Of a DNA stretch of 64,000 nucleotides, positions 52,110 to 64,000 are shown one piece after another. A program made the position numbers and the translations under genes. Location: assembly GCF_017591425.1 (NCBI RefSeq), contig NW_024466512.1, positions 26,031,501 through 26,095,500 on the forward strand, read 5' to 3'. How positions within the stretch are numbered: position 1 is the first letter of the stretch; the number at the start of each line of letters is the position of its first letter. Below the pieces are notes generated by a model. It was not told the origin of the DNA, made no database searches, and worked only from the letters and a program-made list of their open reading frames with translations. The DNA comes from Ochotona curzoniae (taxonomy: Eukaryota; Chordata; Mammalia; Lagomorpha; Ochotonidae).

Positions 52110-52438
52110 AAAAAAAGATTTATTTATTTTTATTGCAAAGTCAGACATACAGAGAGGAGGAGAAACAGAAAGATCTTCTGTCCAACAATTTACTCCCCAA
52201 GTGACTGCATTGGCCGATGCTGAGCCATTCCAAAACCAGGAGCCAGGAACCTCCTCTGGGTCTCCCATGCAGGTGCAGGATCCCAAGGCTTTGGGGCGTC
52301 CTTGATTGCTTTCCCAGGCCACAAGCAGGGAGCTGGATGGGAAGCAGATCAACTGTCGGGACTAGAACCGACACCCATATGGGATCCTGGTGCATTCAAG
52401 GCAAGGACTTTAGCCACTAGGCCACCATGCCAGGCCCT
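52110..52438 (-). mobile_element. CSINE, antisense
   Basis: Full length, 'aaaaagatttatttattttt' to 'gccaccatgccaggccct'. Confidence 0.94.
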
Positions 52439-52444
52439 ATTATT

Positions 52445-52600
52445 AAAATTTATCAAGCATTCACTGGCAGGTACTTTGCTCAGCACTTTGCTTATATAAT
52501 CTCACTGAACATTACAACAATCTTTAAAGTGGTGGTTTTGCATCCTTTTGGAGGCTGAAATGCTCACAGCTTTGCCCAAAGTCAAACAGCCTGAGAGTGG
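52445..52600 (-). repeat. MIR relic
   Basis: 'tttatcaagcattcactggc', 'ctcagcactttgcttatata' and 'tctcactgaacattacaaca' match MIR. It lies directly after an antisense CSINE. Orientation uncertain. Confidence 0.6.
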
Positions 52601-53469
52601 TGCACCTCCCATAGCAAAACCCGCCTTCTCTACCACTACGATAACTCCACCACTACAGAAAGAGCAAATGCTCTTGGAAAAGGCTCCAGGCTTCCTGGTG
52701 AGCCTGGAGAGGCCAGCAGCCCTGGGCTCTCACTTTCTCTCCTCCTGGGCATGTTCACTGCCTTCTGCTTCCCTCCCAGTTGGCATAGCACCTAGCCAGC
52801 TCTGTTCTACCTCCTAGGCTCCCTCTCATCACCGTGTTCAATTGTTTGGCCCCTAATGAGCAACACCAGCCCTTAAGAAGTCAGCACCCCCTGCAGTTCA
52901 GGGATTTCCTTGTCTGTAACCTAGAAGCACCTTGTTTGAGATTGTATCAGTTCATGGTCCTCGAGTGCCTGTTTCCTGCTAGGTTCTCTGACATTGGGGG
53001 AGGATGGTGGTCAACCTTTTCCCTAACTGTCAAGAACTCAGTGAGTATCATGGGTTTAGAATTCTATTCCCAATATGTAGCTCTGCATAGCCAATTTGCT
53101 GGAGGTTTCAAGGGTCTTATCTGGTTTAGGAGAGGATCCTGAAGGTTGGAAAAGTTTCCTGCCACATGTGAAACTGGCCTGAATGTCTAACAGTTCAGGC
53201 TTCAGCAAGTCCCCTGTCTAATGCTTCACCCCAAAACACATTCTTACAGATCTGAAAGCGAACAGGAATCCCGAATCATGTGGGTTTCATACTATACTGT
53301 AAAATAAAAGACCAAAAGCAGTTACCATATTTTGCACACTCTGATCTCCTTTATGTTATCTGTGGTATATGATGTGCATGATTAATGATGATCCTTCCAA
53401 AATAGTGAAATATCTAATGATTTCTGTTTTATTCATTCTGGCTGGCTTTAGATTTTTGATTTAAAAAGT

Positions 53470-53890
53470 AATGTATTCAGAAACCTATCTGGAAGGGCTA
53501 TACCCTGCATGATTCCAATACATGACATTTTAGAAAAGGCAGAACTATGGTGCCAGTTGTTGCCAAGTGATTAGTGGATGGAAGAGCACAGAGGAGTTTT
53601 AGAGTGGTGGAATAATTCCTTATGATATTCTAACGGTGCACCCACGTTGCCTTACACATATGGAAATCCACAGGATGTATAACAGAGCAGTGGACCCTGG
53701 CACAAACTATGGGCCAATTAATAATAAGGCATCAATATTGGCCCATCAACTATGCCAAACGGACCACACTAATACAAGATAAAAAGGAAAATGGGTGTGA
53801 GGTTGGTAGGAAGGGTTGAAAAGAAGTTCGCTATACGTTCTGTACAATTTTCCTGTAAACCTAAGATTTCTCTTAATATTTCAAATACAC
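53470..53890 (+). mobile_element. LINE-1 3' end (L1ME-like)
   Basis: Resembles the L1ME/L1MC 3' UTR, ending in the typical 'tgtaaacctaagatttctct' context and an A-rich tail. Intergenic and non-coding. Confidence 0.55.
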
Positions 53891-53999
53891 AAGAAAATAC
53901 AGAGAATCTGATGAATGCACTTATTCTTTCACCATATAGATTTACAAAATCTTAAGATTTTCTTCATTTGTTTTAGATATTTCTAAAAGAAATAATGAG

Positions 54000-54278
54000 G
54001 GGGCAGGCTCCATGGGACAGTAGGCTAAGCCTCTGCCTGCAGTGCTAGTATCCCATGTGGGTGCCGGCTTATGTCCTGGCTGCTCCACTTTCTTTCCAGC
54101 TCCAGGCTTATGGCCTGGGAAAGCAGTGGAAGATGGCTCAAGTCCCTGAACCCATGTCAGGGATTCAGAAGAAGCTTCTGGCTCTTGGCTTCACTCTGCT
54201 GTTGTGGTTATTTGGGGAGTGAACCAGCAGATGGAAAATCTCTCTTTCTTAAAAAATAAATCTTTTTTAAAAAAGAAA
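54000..54278 (+). mobile_element. CSINE, old copy
   Basis: 'ggggcaggctccatgggaca' to 'aaaaataaatcttttttaaa'. An internal deletion removes part of the middle. Confidence 0.85.
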
Positions 54279-54757
54279 CAATTAATTACAGACACAAAGT
54301 CGCTTTATATTCTTCCTAATTTCAACTTCTTTCCTCCTTTTCCAGAGAAAATTCCTTCTATCTGTGAACACTTTCTATAGCCTGTTGACATAAACCAGAT
54401 GTGTATTATTGTTCTATGTTTTTTAACTTCTGTATGTCAGTCAATTATATTTTGAGTTTGCAAGTTACCTTTTGCTAACTTCAGATGAGCAATTATTTCT
54501 GTTGATTTGTGAAGTTCCAGCTTATTAGTTTTAACTGCTATATAGCATTTCATTGTATGAGTACCCCATAATAGAAGTTTTAAGTACTATTTGGGGATAT
54601 GTCTTAAATAATAGTGAGGAACTACTCATGATAATAAGTGAAAGATATAGAATGTTAGTTGTGCTATGACGTGAAATACATGCATATAAGGTAAAATGCC
54701 CCAACATGGAAATAAAGGCTAGCAATGCTATTTCTGGATTGTGGGATTATGGATAAT

Positions 54758-55649
54758 TGTGGGGTGCAAGAGAGATCACACCAGACATGTCTAAGGTTTA
54801 TTAAGGAGTCTTTATTAACCAAGTTTGGTGATAATAGAGCACAATAACAAATCACAAGTCCATACAGCAATCTACCCAATCATAATCCAACCAAACATAA
54901 TCCAACCAAACATAATCCCAAGAGGAACTAATAGTCATTATTCTTAAATCCATCCATTTAGCTGAAGACCTATGTCCCAACTTCCCCAACAATATAAGTC
55001 ATCCTAAGAGACATGCAATGAATAACCTGGACACATTTCCAAAGCTGCAGACATTCACCTTTCCCTGGCTTCTCTGTCCACATTCCACTACTGCTAGGCC
55101 TCAAACCACCCCCCCCCCCCCGCCCCGGGAACTCCTGACAGCACACAAACCAGAAACAACATTATTATAACCATTACCCCATCTAAGCAGCACACAGGGA
55201 CCATGCTCAGGGGATTACCTTTCCTGGGTCAGCCAAGAGTCAAGGTGCCAGAGTAATGGAAGCACCTGGCCAGAAAGAGAGTGAGTCGCTGCTTCATGGG
55301 CCTTTTAAAGGGGTTTGTGAGGGGAATGGTTACACGACAATGCTTACAGTTGATAGGTCAGTCACAGGTGGGCAGGAGCGAATACCTAAGTGTTGTGGGC
55401 TAAGGAGTTGATTAGTGCTCATTGGGATGGGCAGGAACAGGAACTGGGCTTGTAGCTAAAAATGCCTAGACTAATTGGACTTGTCTGCATCCAATATCCT
55501 GGCTAAATTAGGATGTGGGGGAAGTGGTTGAGGATGGAATTATCATTCCATTGCTGTTAGGACCCACCTTCAGGACAGAGGGTAGGGGACACAGCCAAAT
55601 TTCATTTGCCCACTGTCCATGGGTGCTGGCTATCACTGGCTGCACCCCA
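54758..55649 (-). mobile_element. Solo LTR of an endogenous retrovirus (ERV1-like)
   Basis: An 892-base element bounded on the - strand by TGGGGTGCA and TGCACCCCACA (TG...CA ends with short inverted repeats) and flanked by a 4-base direct repeat TAAT (54754-54757 and 55650-55653). On the - strand it has a TATA-like CTTTAAAAGG (55310-55301) and two AATAAA signals (54816-54811 and 54802-54797). Inside are a poly-C run at about 55110-55125 and a short tandem repeat at about 54880-54920. No retroviral coding sequence is adjacent, so it is a solo LTR. Confidence 0.85.
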
Positions 55650-56177
55650 TAATATAATTTTCTTTATTTGCTATTTCCTAAACTTTGTGCAATGAAATTG
55701 ATCATTTTTTAAAAATGTGAACAAAAGCAGCATGGTAGTGAAACTAGATTGAGCCATTTAATCTGTGAAATTGTAACTTTCTTGTTCATTTGATTAGCCA
55801 TCTCCCTCACCAATTTGCAGATCATCCCACCTGCTTTGCCAAGGCATGTTGCAGGGACAGCAGCTGGCCCTGCAGCTCCGTGTCCCAGTGGCTGCCTATA
55901 CCTTGCCAGTCCCTATGGTACACTGGATGAGTTTGTGGGGCCTGATACCCGCAATGCAATTACAGGATTGGCGGTAATTATATCTGCAGTGATATTATGG
56001 GGTTGGATATAAATATTCTTGTTACACGTGAGCAGAGTTTATTTCTGTTCACAGTTTCCCATCTGGCTGCAGTACACCCTTTCCTAGCCGAGAGGAGGGA
56101 AGGACACCATGTAAGCCAGAAGCAAACAAGAGTTGGATGGGAGATTTTAATTTAACAGCTTAAAGAAAGTCATCTCT

Positions 56178-56504
56178 CGGGCCGGCGCAGTGGCGCAAGT
56201 GGTTAAGGTCCTTGCCTTGCACGCCCCAGGATCCCATATGGGCGCCAGTTCTATCCCGGCAGCCCTGCTTCCCTTCCAGCTCCCTGCTTGTGGCCCGGGA
56301 AAGCAGTCGAGGACGGCCCAAAGCTTTGGGACCCTGCACCCACGTGGGAGACCCGGAAGAGGCTCCTGGCTTCGGATTGGCATAGCATTGGCTGTTGCAC
56401 TCACTTGGGGAGTGAATCATCGGACGGAAGATCTTCCTCTCTGTCTCTCCTCTCTGTATATCCGCCTTTCCAATAAAAAAATAATAAAAATAAATCTTTA
56501 AAAA
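56178..56504 (+). mobile_element. CSINE, young copy
   Basis: Near-consensus, head 'cgggccggcgcagtggcgca'. Flanks aagtcatctctcg and aagtcatctttcg are a target duplication with one mismatch. Confidence 0.95.
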
Positions 56505-56509
56505 AGAAA

Positions 56510-58290
56510 AAAGTCATCTTTCGCTGTGTTGCTGAAGGGGCCATTGTGTCAGGAATCGCAGGACAGAAGCATGTTTGTATCAGGATGGATTATGGCTGAT
56601 GGAGACTGGGCAGGCCGAGATCTCTGCGCTGATCTGGAATGAAGCTGGGTCAGGCTGACTCAGACCTCTCCAATCACAGTGCTCTTGTTGGTTTGAAGGG
56701 TTTTTTTTGTATAGTAGTACCCCCGTTTCCACTTTCTGCCTTCATTTCCCTCCTTGACTTAAGTTTGCCATTTCGCCTTGGCTGCCATTTGCCTGACTTG
56801 CTGTAGCATGAAACTGAACTCACAAGTGTATGTTCTTAGATGCACAGATAAGGGTTTTCCAACCTCGTTTCCTCTTGCTTTTAACACTGTGATCCCACAC
56901 ATCTAGGAAGGCATTTTGGACCCCCTCCTGCCCGGGACCTAGCACCCCAGCAGATGCCCAGTTCTAGCACAGTTACTGACCCTCAGAAATTAGTCAGTCT
57001 TGATTGAATAAATGAATGAGTCACCTCCTGCAATCCAGCCCTCAGTACCTCCCACCTGGACTGTTGCAGTGAGCTCTCAGTTGGTTTTTCTGCCTCCATT
57101 TCCTCCTGCTGGTCCTTAAGTACCACCTCCATCACACTACTCTCCCATCTAGAAAACTTTGATGACTCTTCACTGGCTACCATGAATAATTCAAAATTAT
57201 AAACCTAGCCATCAAGAGCACTGCATTTCCAGCCCCGTCTTAGATGTGAGATCTGTGACTAGAGCTGCTCACATCCCTAAATCCTTTGCTCCATCCTCAG
57301 ACACCTAACACGTAACCGTCTATCTCCATGACTGCACGCAGGCCTTTCCCTCAGTCTGGCCTGACATTCCCATTTCTGTCCTCAAAAATGTCACATCTCC
57401 CTTCTCCCCTGAAATTTTCTCAGGCCATTCCAGCGCTGATTTCTTCCTCTGGCCTAGGACTTTTTGTCTATGCAGTTGTTAGATAATTAATCATGTTCTA
57501 CCTTGTGGCATCTTTTATCTTGTTGCGATGATCTTAACTTGTTAAAATCTCTTGTGCTGCTGCTGTCCTCACTCTCTAACTAGGTCATAGGCTCCTGCAG
57601 GGGACACTGTCTTGCCTTGGGGACAGATTGCTTGGATGGTTTGGTGCTTTATCTGTCCCCTCCTGCTGCCCATGACATGTGATCCAGGTCAATCAGTCGC
57701 AGGATCCAATTTCCTTGTCACCTTGATTATGCCTTCTTGCGGCCCCTGACCCCAACTGATCTATCACTTTACTCACCGTGGTCCATGACCCTAGATTTCC
57801 TCACCACAGTTTTTTCCTAGTACTTTTCTAACTAAAGCTTATGAGAAAAGGCAACTTACCTCTGCATTTTCAGAAGTAGCAAGGTGTGAGGTTAGGACCA
57901 CCAAGTGGTCAGAGAAAAAATAAAACATCTGATGACAGCTCTTGGGGCCCAGGTCAAACTGTACCTGGAACCAGCTATACCCTTCATATTTTATTACCAA
58001 ACAAATGAATTTATTTTTTATTTTTTTCAATGCAGTAGCTCAAATTTTTGTTATTTCACATGGCAGAGGCCAATGCACTTAGAAGAAAGAGACAGGCTTC
58101 TTTGCTTATCTAACGGCTTATAAGCAATTCATTACTTTATGCATTTTTACAAAAATGTGAGAGAAACATGTTAGACAACTTTGAAAATATATTAAAGTTT
58201 AAAAAAAAAAAAGAATCTCTTCTATGTCCCTACCGCTGAAAACTACTACTGTCTGCATTTGGCCTGCTTTTTCTTTTTATCATCTGTACA
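56510..58290. other. Intergenic, no element recognised
   Basis: 1.8 kb of ordinary sequence with no SINE and only short frames. I see nothing supportable in it. Confidence 0.5.
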
Positions 58291-58297
58291 CTTTTTT

Positions 58298-58595
58298 TTA
58301 AGATTTATTTATTTTTATTGCAAAGTCAGATATATAGAGAACAAGATCTTCTGTCCGATGATTCACTCCCCAAGTGACTGCAACAGCCAGAGTTGTGCAG
58401 ATCCGAAGCCAGGAGCCAGGAACCTCCTCTGGGTCTCCCATGCAGGTGCAGGGTCCCGAGGCTTTGGGCCATCCTCGATTACTTTCCCAGGTCACAAGCA
58501 GGGAGCTGAATGGGAAGCGGATCAGCTGGGATCAGACCTAGCGCCCATATGGGATCCTAGCGTGTTCAACGCAAGGACTTTAAAAAGCTGCTAGG
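58298..58595 (-). mobile_element. CSINE, antisense, head truncated
   Basis: 'taagatttatttatttttat' to 'aacgcaaggactttaaaaag'. The last ~25 bases of the head are missing or altered. Confidence 0.9.
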
Positions 58596-59736
58596 CACAC
58601 TTTTTATACAGCCATATCTTTGTACCACATGTTCACTTTTTTGTTTTCCCTCTGATCATGCTATTGTAGCTACTTCAGTGTTCACCATTTTGGGAACTAG
58701 TCTTTGAAGTTGTTCAAATTTTTTCCTTAACAAATATTCTCTTTATTTTTCTTCCTTTTGAAGCAGAGGGAAAAAGCACGTGCATGTGTGGAGGTTGAGA
58801 GGTTTGAGGCAAAGAGGAAAGAGGGACCAAGAAGAATATGTGCCGTGGAAGAGAAAGAAAAGGAAGCAGAGATGACCCTCACCTACCTTCTTACAGCCTC
58901 TATTGTTTCCTGCCTGCTTCCACAGAGATGTGAGGTACTGTTGTCCTTGTGGCCCTAAAACAGCTCTGCCACTCTTTCCAGTGGGGAGTGCAGCAGCGGC
59001 TCCAGCGGCTCCATGAGCCTGTGTCCCTGAGGCTAAGCCAGAACCGGCTTCTGCAGGCTGCAATTCAAGATGACCAATTTGCAATCCTAGCAAAGTCAAT
59101 CTATTGGAAACTAATGAGGCACAAATAGTTCATGCACTTTGAGGCTGATCTGCCAAATGGGATAAACAGGGCTCGATCAGCAGGGAAAAATCAATGATGC
59201 AAAAATGCATTTCAATCTAGCATTATTTCCTCCTGGGATGGCCACGACATCACATTCTATTGTTTTGATGCCTCTGTGGCAATTCCTGTTTAAGCTTCTG
59301 TAGGCCAGAGCAGGAAGACTCCCTCTCCCGGGGTTTCATGCTTTCAGAGAGCGGGAAAAGCCAAGATTTGGTAGCTAGGACTGGCTGGACAGCCAATATG
59401 TGTAAGAAGTGAAAACTTCATGTTTTGGATGCTAATGCCATTGTCAATGTTTCTAAACTATCCTCTGTAATAGGTGATGTAATTAGCAAATAACATGATT
59501 AAGAACTTCTAAGAGAACAAATCCCAAAAGTGTCATGTTATGAATTCACATGTGTATACACAAAACAGAGTAATATTTTTTTTAATCCTGTAGCTCTCCC
59601 TTAAATTTATACTTGCAAGATAGGATGATTTGGAAAGTCTTGATGTGCAAAAAAAATCTTTTTGAATGATCTTCATTAAAATTTGCTTATATTTTAAATT
59701 TCTCTACATGAAAAATTATTTTAGAAATAAGACCAT

Positions 59737-60035
59737 GGAGTGGGTGCTTGGTGCAGTGGTTGTCACATAGAATACCCACATTCTATATCCAAGCCCGGGT
59801 CAAGTTCCTGCTCTCTGATTCTGATTTAGCTTCCTGCTGATGCGTATCATGGGAGGCAGCAGGTGTTGGTTCAAATGCATATTTACTTTAAGGGGAACCC
59901 AGATTGAGTTCTGAACTCTTGTCTTTGGCTTGGCCCAGCCCTGTTTGTTACAAGTCTTTGGGGGAGTGATCCTGTGGATGGAAGGCCTCTCTACTTTTCA
60001 AATAAAAAGTAAAAATAAATGATTTTTTAAAAAAG
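59737..60035 (+). mobile_element. CSINE, old copy
   Basis: 'gtgggtgcttggtgcagtgg' to 'ttcaaataaaaagtaaaaat'. Confidence 0.8.
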
Positions 60036-60080
60036 GTCATATGATACATAATGACCCTGCAACATAAAAAATTGTAACAG

Positions 60081-60388
60081 TGGTGCCTGGCACAGTAGCC
60101 TAGTGGCTAAGGTCCTTGCCTTACATGTACCAGGATCCCATATGGGCGCCGGTTCTAATCCTGGAGGCCCTACTTCCCATCCAGCTTCCTGCTTGTGACC
60201 TGGGAAAGCAGTCGAAGATGGCCCAAAGCCTTGGGACCCTGATCCGGGCTCCTGGCTTCAGCTCGGTGCAGCTCCGGCTGTTGTGGCCGCTTAGGGAGTG
60301 AATCAATAGATGGAAGATCTTCCTCTCTATTTCTCCTTCTCTGTATATCTGCCTTTCCAATAAAAATAAGCCAAATCTTTAAAAAAAT
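60081..60388 (+). mobile_element. CSINE
   Basis: 'ggtgcctggcacagtagcct' to 'ccaataaaaataagccaaat', with a small internal deletion near 60240. Confidence 0.93.
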
Positions 60389-60944
60389 TATGAGAGTAGA
60401 ACTGCCTATTTCAAACTGGCCTTTTCCTCCACAGTGTTGTTTCTTCAGAGTGTCAAGTTCCGATAACTCCCTGTGTGTGTGGAAGCCCACCCAGCCCATG
60501 GGAGGTCTGACTAGAATGGAATATTTGGCTTAGATAAATTAGGAAAAGACCAGGAAATATTAAATCTGTTCTTGGTTAGAAGGTTCTGCAGGAACTGGGT
60601 CCTGACAAGGAATTGAGCGCAACAGGCCTGATGAGCCAGCCAGGTTCAAGGCACCACTGGGGGTAAACAGTCACCCAAGATCCTGTGTTGTCATCAGATA
60701 AACCCAAAGGTCACTAGAAATCCCAGGGCACAGGCTGAGACCCAAGGCTCAGACCAAGTCCCACAGCAGAGGCCTGGAGAAATGTATACAGATCTGATAT
60801 AGTTGATTCTGTCCTTTAGAACAAAGACTAGATCAATTTATGTCAGTTCTAGGGCCCTGTAGAATAGTCAGTATTTATTGAATAAAAGAGTGAAGATTTA
60901 ACTTATTCTTAGTTATCTTTCTAGTCTAAGTCTAGATAATTAAA

Positions 60945-61235
60945 AAAAATTCCTTATCTGAAAGGGAGAGTGACAGAGAAAGAGACACACACAGAAATAG
61001 AGAGATATACAGAGAGAACACTTCCATCTGCTGGTTTACTCTCCAAATGGCCACAATGACTAAAACTGTGTTGGGCCAGGCCAAAGTGGCAGAGGCCCAA
61101 ATATCTGGACCATCATCCAATGATTTCCCAGGAACATTATCAGGGAGCTGGATGAGAAATAAAACAGCTGGAAGGTGAACTGGCACTCTAATATGGGGTG
61201 CTAGATTTACAAGAAAGGCTTAAGCTGTGGGCCCC
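60945..61235 (-). mobile_element. CSINE, antisense, old
   Basis: 'ccttatctgaaagggagagt' to 'ttaagctgtgggcccctt'. Confidence 0.8.
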
Positions 61236-61369
61236 TTAACTTAGATATCATTATAACTGCAGGAGGGCTTTGCTAATGAACACCTTCTGTTCATTCTCTG
61301 CACCTGGATAAACGAATGCCACTAAGGCCCTGACACTCAATAGTAGGAGGACAATCCAGGCTTTTTTGG

Positions 61370-61696
61370 AAAGATTTATTTATTTTTATTGGAAAGTCAG
61401 ATATACAGAGAGGAGGAGAGACAGAGAGGAAGATCTTCCGTCTGATGATTCACTCCCTAAGTGGCCACAACAGCCAGTGCTGCGCCAATCCAAAGCCAGG
61501 AGCCAGGAACTTCTTTCCGGGTCTCCTACGTGGGTGCAGGGTCCCAAGGCCCCGGGCCATCCTCGACTGCTTTCCCAGGCCACAAGCAGGGAGCTGGATG
61601 GGAAGTGGAGCTGCCGGGATTAGAACCGGCATGCATATGGGATCCTGGCATGTTCAAGGCAAGAACCTGAACCATTACGCTATCATGCTGGGCCCC
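61370..61696 (-). mobile_element. CSINE, antisense
   Basis: 'aaagatttatttatttttat' to 'gctatcatgctgggcccc'. Directly followed by a stray SINE-type tail (aaaataaataagtcttt) at about 61697-61713. Confidence 0.93.
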
Positions 61697-61714
61697 AAAA
61701 TAAATAAGTCTTTA

Positions 61715-62400
61715 AAAAAAAAGCCACAGTGAGATACCTCATCATACCCACCTGAGATGGTTATCATAGAAATGGTGAGCAATGACAAAGATATGCAAGA
61801 CTATGAAGAAGCTGGCAACCTTCATCTTTTGCTGGTGTGAAAATACAATAATACATCTTACTTGGAAAACAATCTGGAAGTTCTTCACAAAAGTCAACAG
61901 AGAATTACCATTTGACTCAGCAGTTCCAGTCCTGTGTGTAAATACAAGAGAACTAAAAACGTATCCACACAAAGTCTTATACAGAGCAACGTTATTCATA
62001 ATGTCCAAGAAGTGGAAATAATGCAAAACTATCAACTATTGACTGGATAAACAAATCATGGCATATCCAGACGAAGGAATATTCTTCAGTCATGAAAGGA
62101 GGGACAGTACAGATGCATGCAACAATAGGGATAAATCTTGAAAACAATATTTTAAATGAAAGAAGCCAGATGCAAAGGGCAGCATAGTGTATGATTATGT
62201 TTATAGAGAGAAACTCCAAAAGAGGCAAATCTATGGAGAAAGGGTATTACTAATTGCCAGGATGAGAGAGAGAGAAGAGGTGGGAATGATTTTCAACAGG
62301 TGCAGGATTTCTTTTCGTGGTGATGGTGATGACAATGTTCTGGAATTAGTAGTGATGATTACACCATCTTGTGAATCTAATAGAATCCATTGGATTGTGA
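61715..62400 (+). mobile_element. LINE-1 3' end (L1ME-like)
   Basis: Contains hallmarks of the L1M 3' UTR: 'gaatattcttcagtcatgaaagg', 'tcttgaaaacaat' and 'aagaagccagatgcaaa'. Intergenic and decayed. Confidence 0.65.
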
Positions 62401-62949
62401 GTAATCTATCAATATCTTGCGATTGACGATGTATTTATCAGTCTTTGCCATCAGATTGTCCATATCTTGAGGTTAGGTTCTGGCCTCATTTTCTGATTCT
62501 GTAGCATTGAGTAGAGGACCTAGAACAGAGTAGGCACATGATATTGACTGATTTGAAATTTCTCCTTCTGCACTCCCAGGATCACCTGTCTGGCTTTGCT
62601 TCCCACCCTCCACAGAGAGCTTGGGTGTTTGAAGCCCTAGTTTGTCCAGACACAGTGTCCTCTGGAACCAGAGAGCAGTCTCATACATCTAGGCTTCACC
62701 AGCAGCCCATAGTTTGAAGACCAATTGGTTGAATTGCATCTTTTGACCTAGCAAGCCTCATCTGGGAACCATGAGTTCAGGTGGATGGCTAGCACAGACT
62801 TTTCAGGGTTCATTACTTTCTTCCTGTTGAATTCACCTGTTTCTCTAGAGGTGTCAGCTTGGGCTGAGAACCTGGGTTTAGTTTGCTTTCTGGTTCTGCC
62901 CTTCTTCCTCAAGGTCAAACAAGGAAATTCTTGGTTCTTTTGACCTACT

Positions 62950-63200
62950 TACTGATAGACAGACACACACACACATATACAGAGAGATAGAGGATAGATA
63001 GAGAGAGAAATCTTTCATTTGTTGGTTTACTTTCTCAAGTCCCTCAACAATTATGACTGATCCAGGCTAAATCTGGGAGTCAGAAACTCAACCAGGGTCT
63101 CCCACATTGTGCATGTATTAGCAGGAAGCTGGAACTTGAACCCAGATGCTTTAATACTTTGATATGGAGTAGAGATGTCCTAGTTGTCTCTCATGACTTC
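62950..63200 (-). mobile_element. CSINE, antisense, old
   Basis: AC/AG-rich start 'acagacacacacacacatat' then 'atctttcatttgttggttta'. Diverged. Confidence 0.65.
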
Positions 63201-63675
63201 ATGAACACCTGCCTCGCTGGTTGACTTTTTGGCTTTGTTAAGGTTATATTAGTTTAGTGGGGCTAATTGCCCCACTTCTGAAGTTGCTGTGTTTTTCACT
63301 TATTCCGTTCACAGCATTCTCCCTTCCTCCTGCTCTCTTCCTCTTTCCCAATGTTGCCATATTTTTCCTCCTCTCGCCTTCTCTGACCTCTGCTTCCTCA
63401 GTCAGAATGTCTCTTAGAGTCATCAGTTGTATCCTTCAACCTAAAAAATGATTTCTCAAGTAAATAATTAAATTATCCAAGAGTAGCGCGTCTCCTAGAA
63501 GAATGCGACATTTTCTAATAAGTGCAACTTTTAGCATGCAGTCTTCTCCTGTTGGCACACCCCACCCGCCATTCTCTCATCCTAGAGCAGACCCTCCCAC
63601 TGATACAGTTAAGGTTAATAAAGGTGCATTCTGTATTTCTAGTTCCCCTCCTAGGCTCACACAGGTTAATATTTT

Positions 63676-63976
63676 TTTATTATTTTTTTTTTATTGGAAA
63701 GGCAGATATACAGAGAGGAGAGACAGAGAGGAAGATCTTCAGTCCAATGATTCACTCCCCAAGTGAGCGCATCGGCCAATCCGAAGCCAGGAGCCTCTTC
63801 CGGGTCTCCCACGCGAGTGCAGGGTCCCAAAGCCTTGGGCCATCCTAGACTGCTTTCTCGGGCCACAGGCAGGGAGCTGGATGGGAAGTGGGGCTGCCGG
63901 GATTAGAACCGGCGCCCATATGGGATCCCGGGCGTGCAAGGCAAGGACCTTAACTACTGCGCCACCGCGCCGGGCC
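63676..63976 (-). mobile_element. CSINE, antisense, very young
   Basis: Near-consensus copy with a perfect 16-base target duplication cacaggttaatatttt (63660-63675 and 63977-63992). A few internal bases are missing relative to sister copies. Confidence 0.97.
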
Positions 63977-64000
63977 CACAGGTTAATATTTTAAAGGTCT

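Noticed and set aside
32680..64000. Exons of SORBS1, the expected next gene
   Set aside because: Synteny predicts it to the right, but no SoHo/SH3 coding sequence or clear 5' exon could be recognised, so none is annotated.

Overview
The window is nuclear DNA of a placental mammal, most probably a lagomorph and, within lagomorphs, more like a pika (Ochotona) than a rabbit. About forty copies of one tRNA-derived SINE family occur on both strands. The young copies read 'cggcgcggtggcgcaagtgg' at one end and end in an A-rich tail with AATAAA-like repeats. This is the lagomorph CSINE type. The species call is inferred from that repeat signature and was not tested by a search. There are no bacterial or viral genes. 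Almost all of the open reading frames are chance frames or repeat shadows.

The one certain gene is ALDH18A1 (delta-1-pyrroline-5-carboxylate synthase, P5CS) on the + strand. Sixteen coding exons lie between 5068 and 31851, all with GT-AG introns. They join in frame to give residues 30-795 of the usual 795-residue protein. The first coding exon (about 29 residues, including the start of the mitochondrial targeting peptide), the 5' UTR and the promoter are outside the window to the left. The glutamate 5-kinase half is encoded between 5068 and about 14700. The gamma-glutamyl phosphate reductase half is encoded between 15934 and 31851. Together they convert glutamate to P5C, the precursor of proline, ornithine and arginine, in mitochondria. 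The 3' UTR runs to a poly(A) signal at 32649-32654. The tandem 5' splice donors that give the two-residue short and long isoforms (ornithine-sensitive and ornithine-insensitive) are preserved at 8490 and 8496.

The introns hold SINE copies, LINE-1 fragments (about 5960-6330 and 9270-9905), MIR relics, an old DNA-transposon relic (15408-15735), a U2 snRNA 5' fragment with its own target-site duplication (10678-10737), and a GT-rich composite minisatellite just upstream of one exon (14110-14465). The large 23692-27926 intron contains an antisense retroelement made mostly of a degenerate tandem repeat of about 60 bp.

From about 32.7 kb to 64 kb I find no confident gene. From known mammalian synteny this should be the ALDH18A1-SORBS1 interval, but I recognise no SORBS1 exon. 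It contains a second, sense-oriented copy of the ~60-bp-repeat retroelement (37330-38960), a run of four same-strand SINEs (38961-40425), several microsatellites, LINE-1 3' ends, a complete solo LTR with a 4-bp target duplication on the - strand (54758-55649), and very recent SINE insertions with perfect target duplications (49221-49540 and 63676-63976). A - strand exon-like frame at 51185-51577 has one in-frame stop and a consensus splice donor. It is the best candidate here for an unrecognised or decayed gene.
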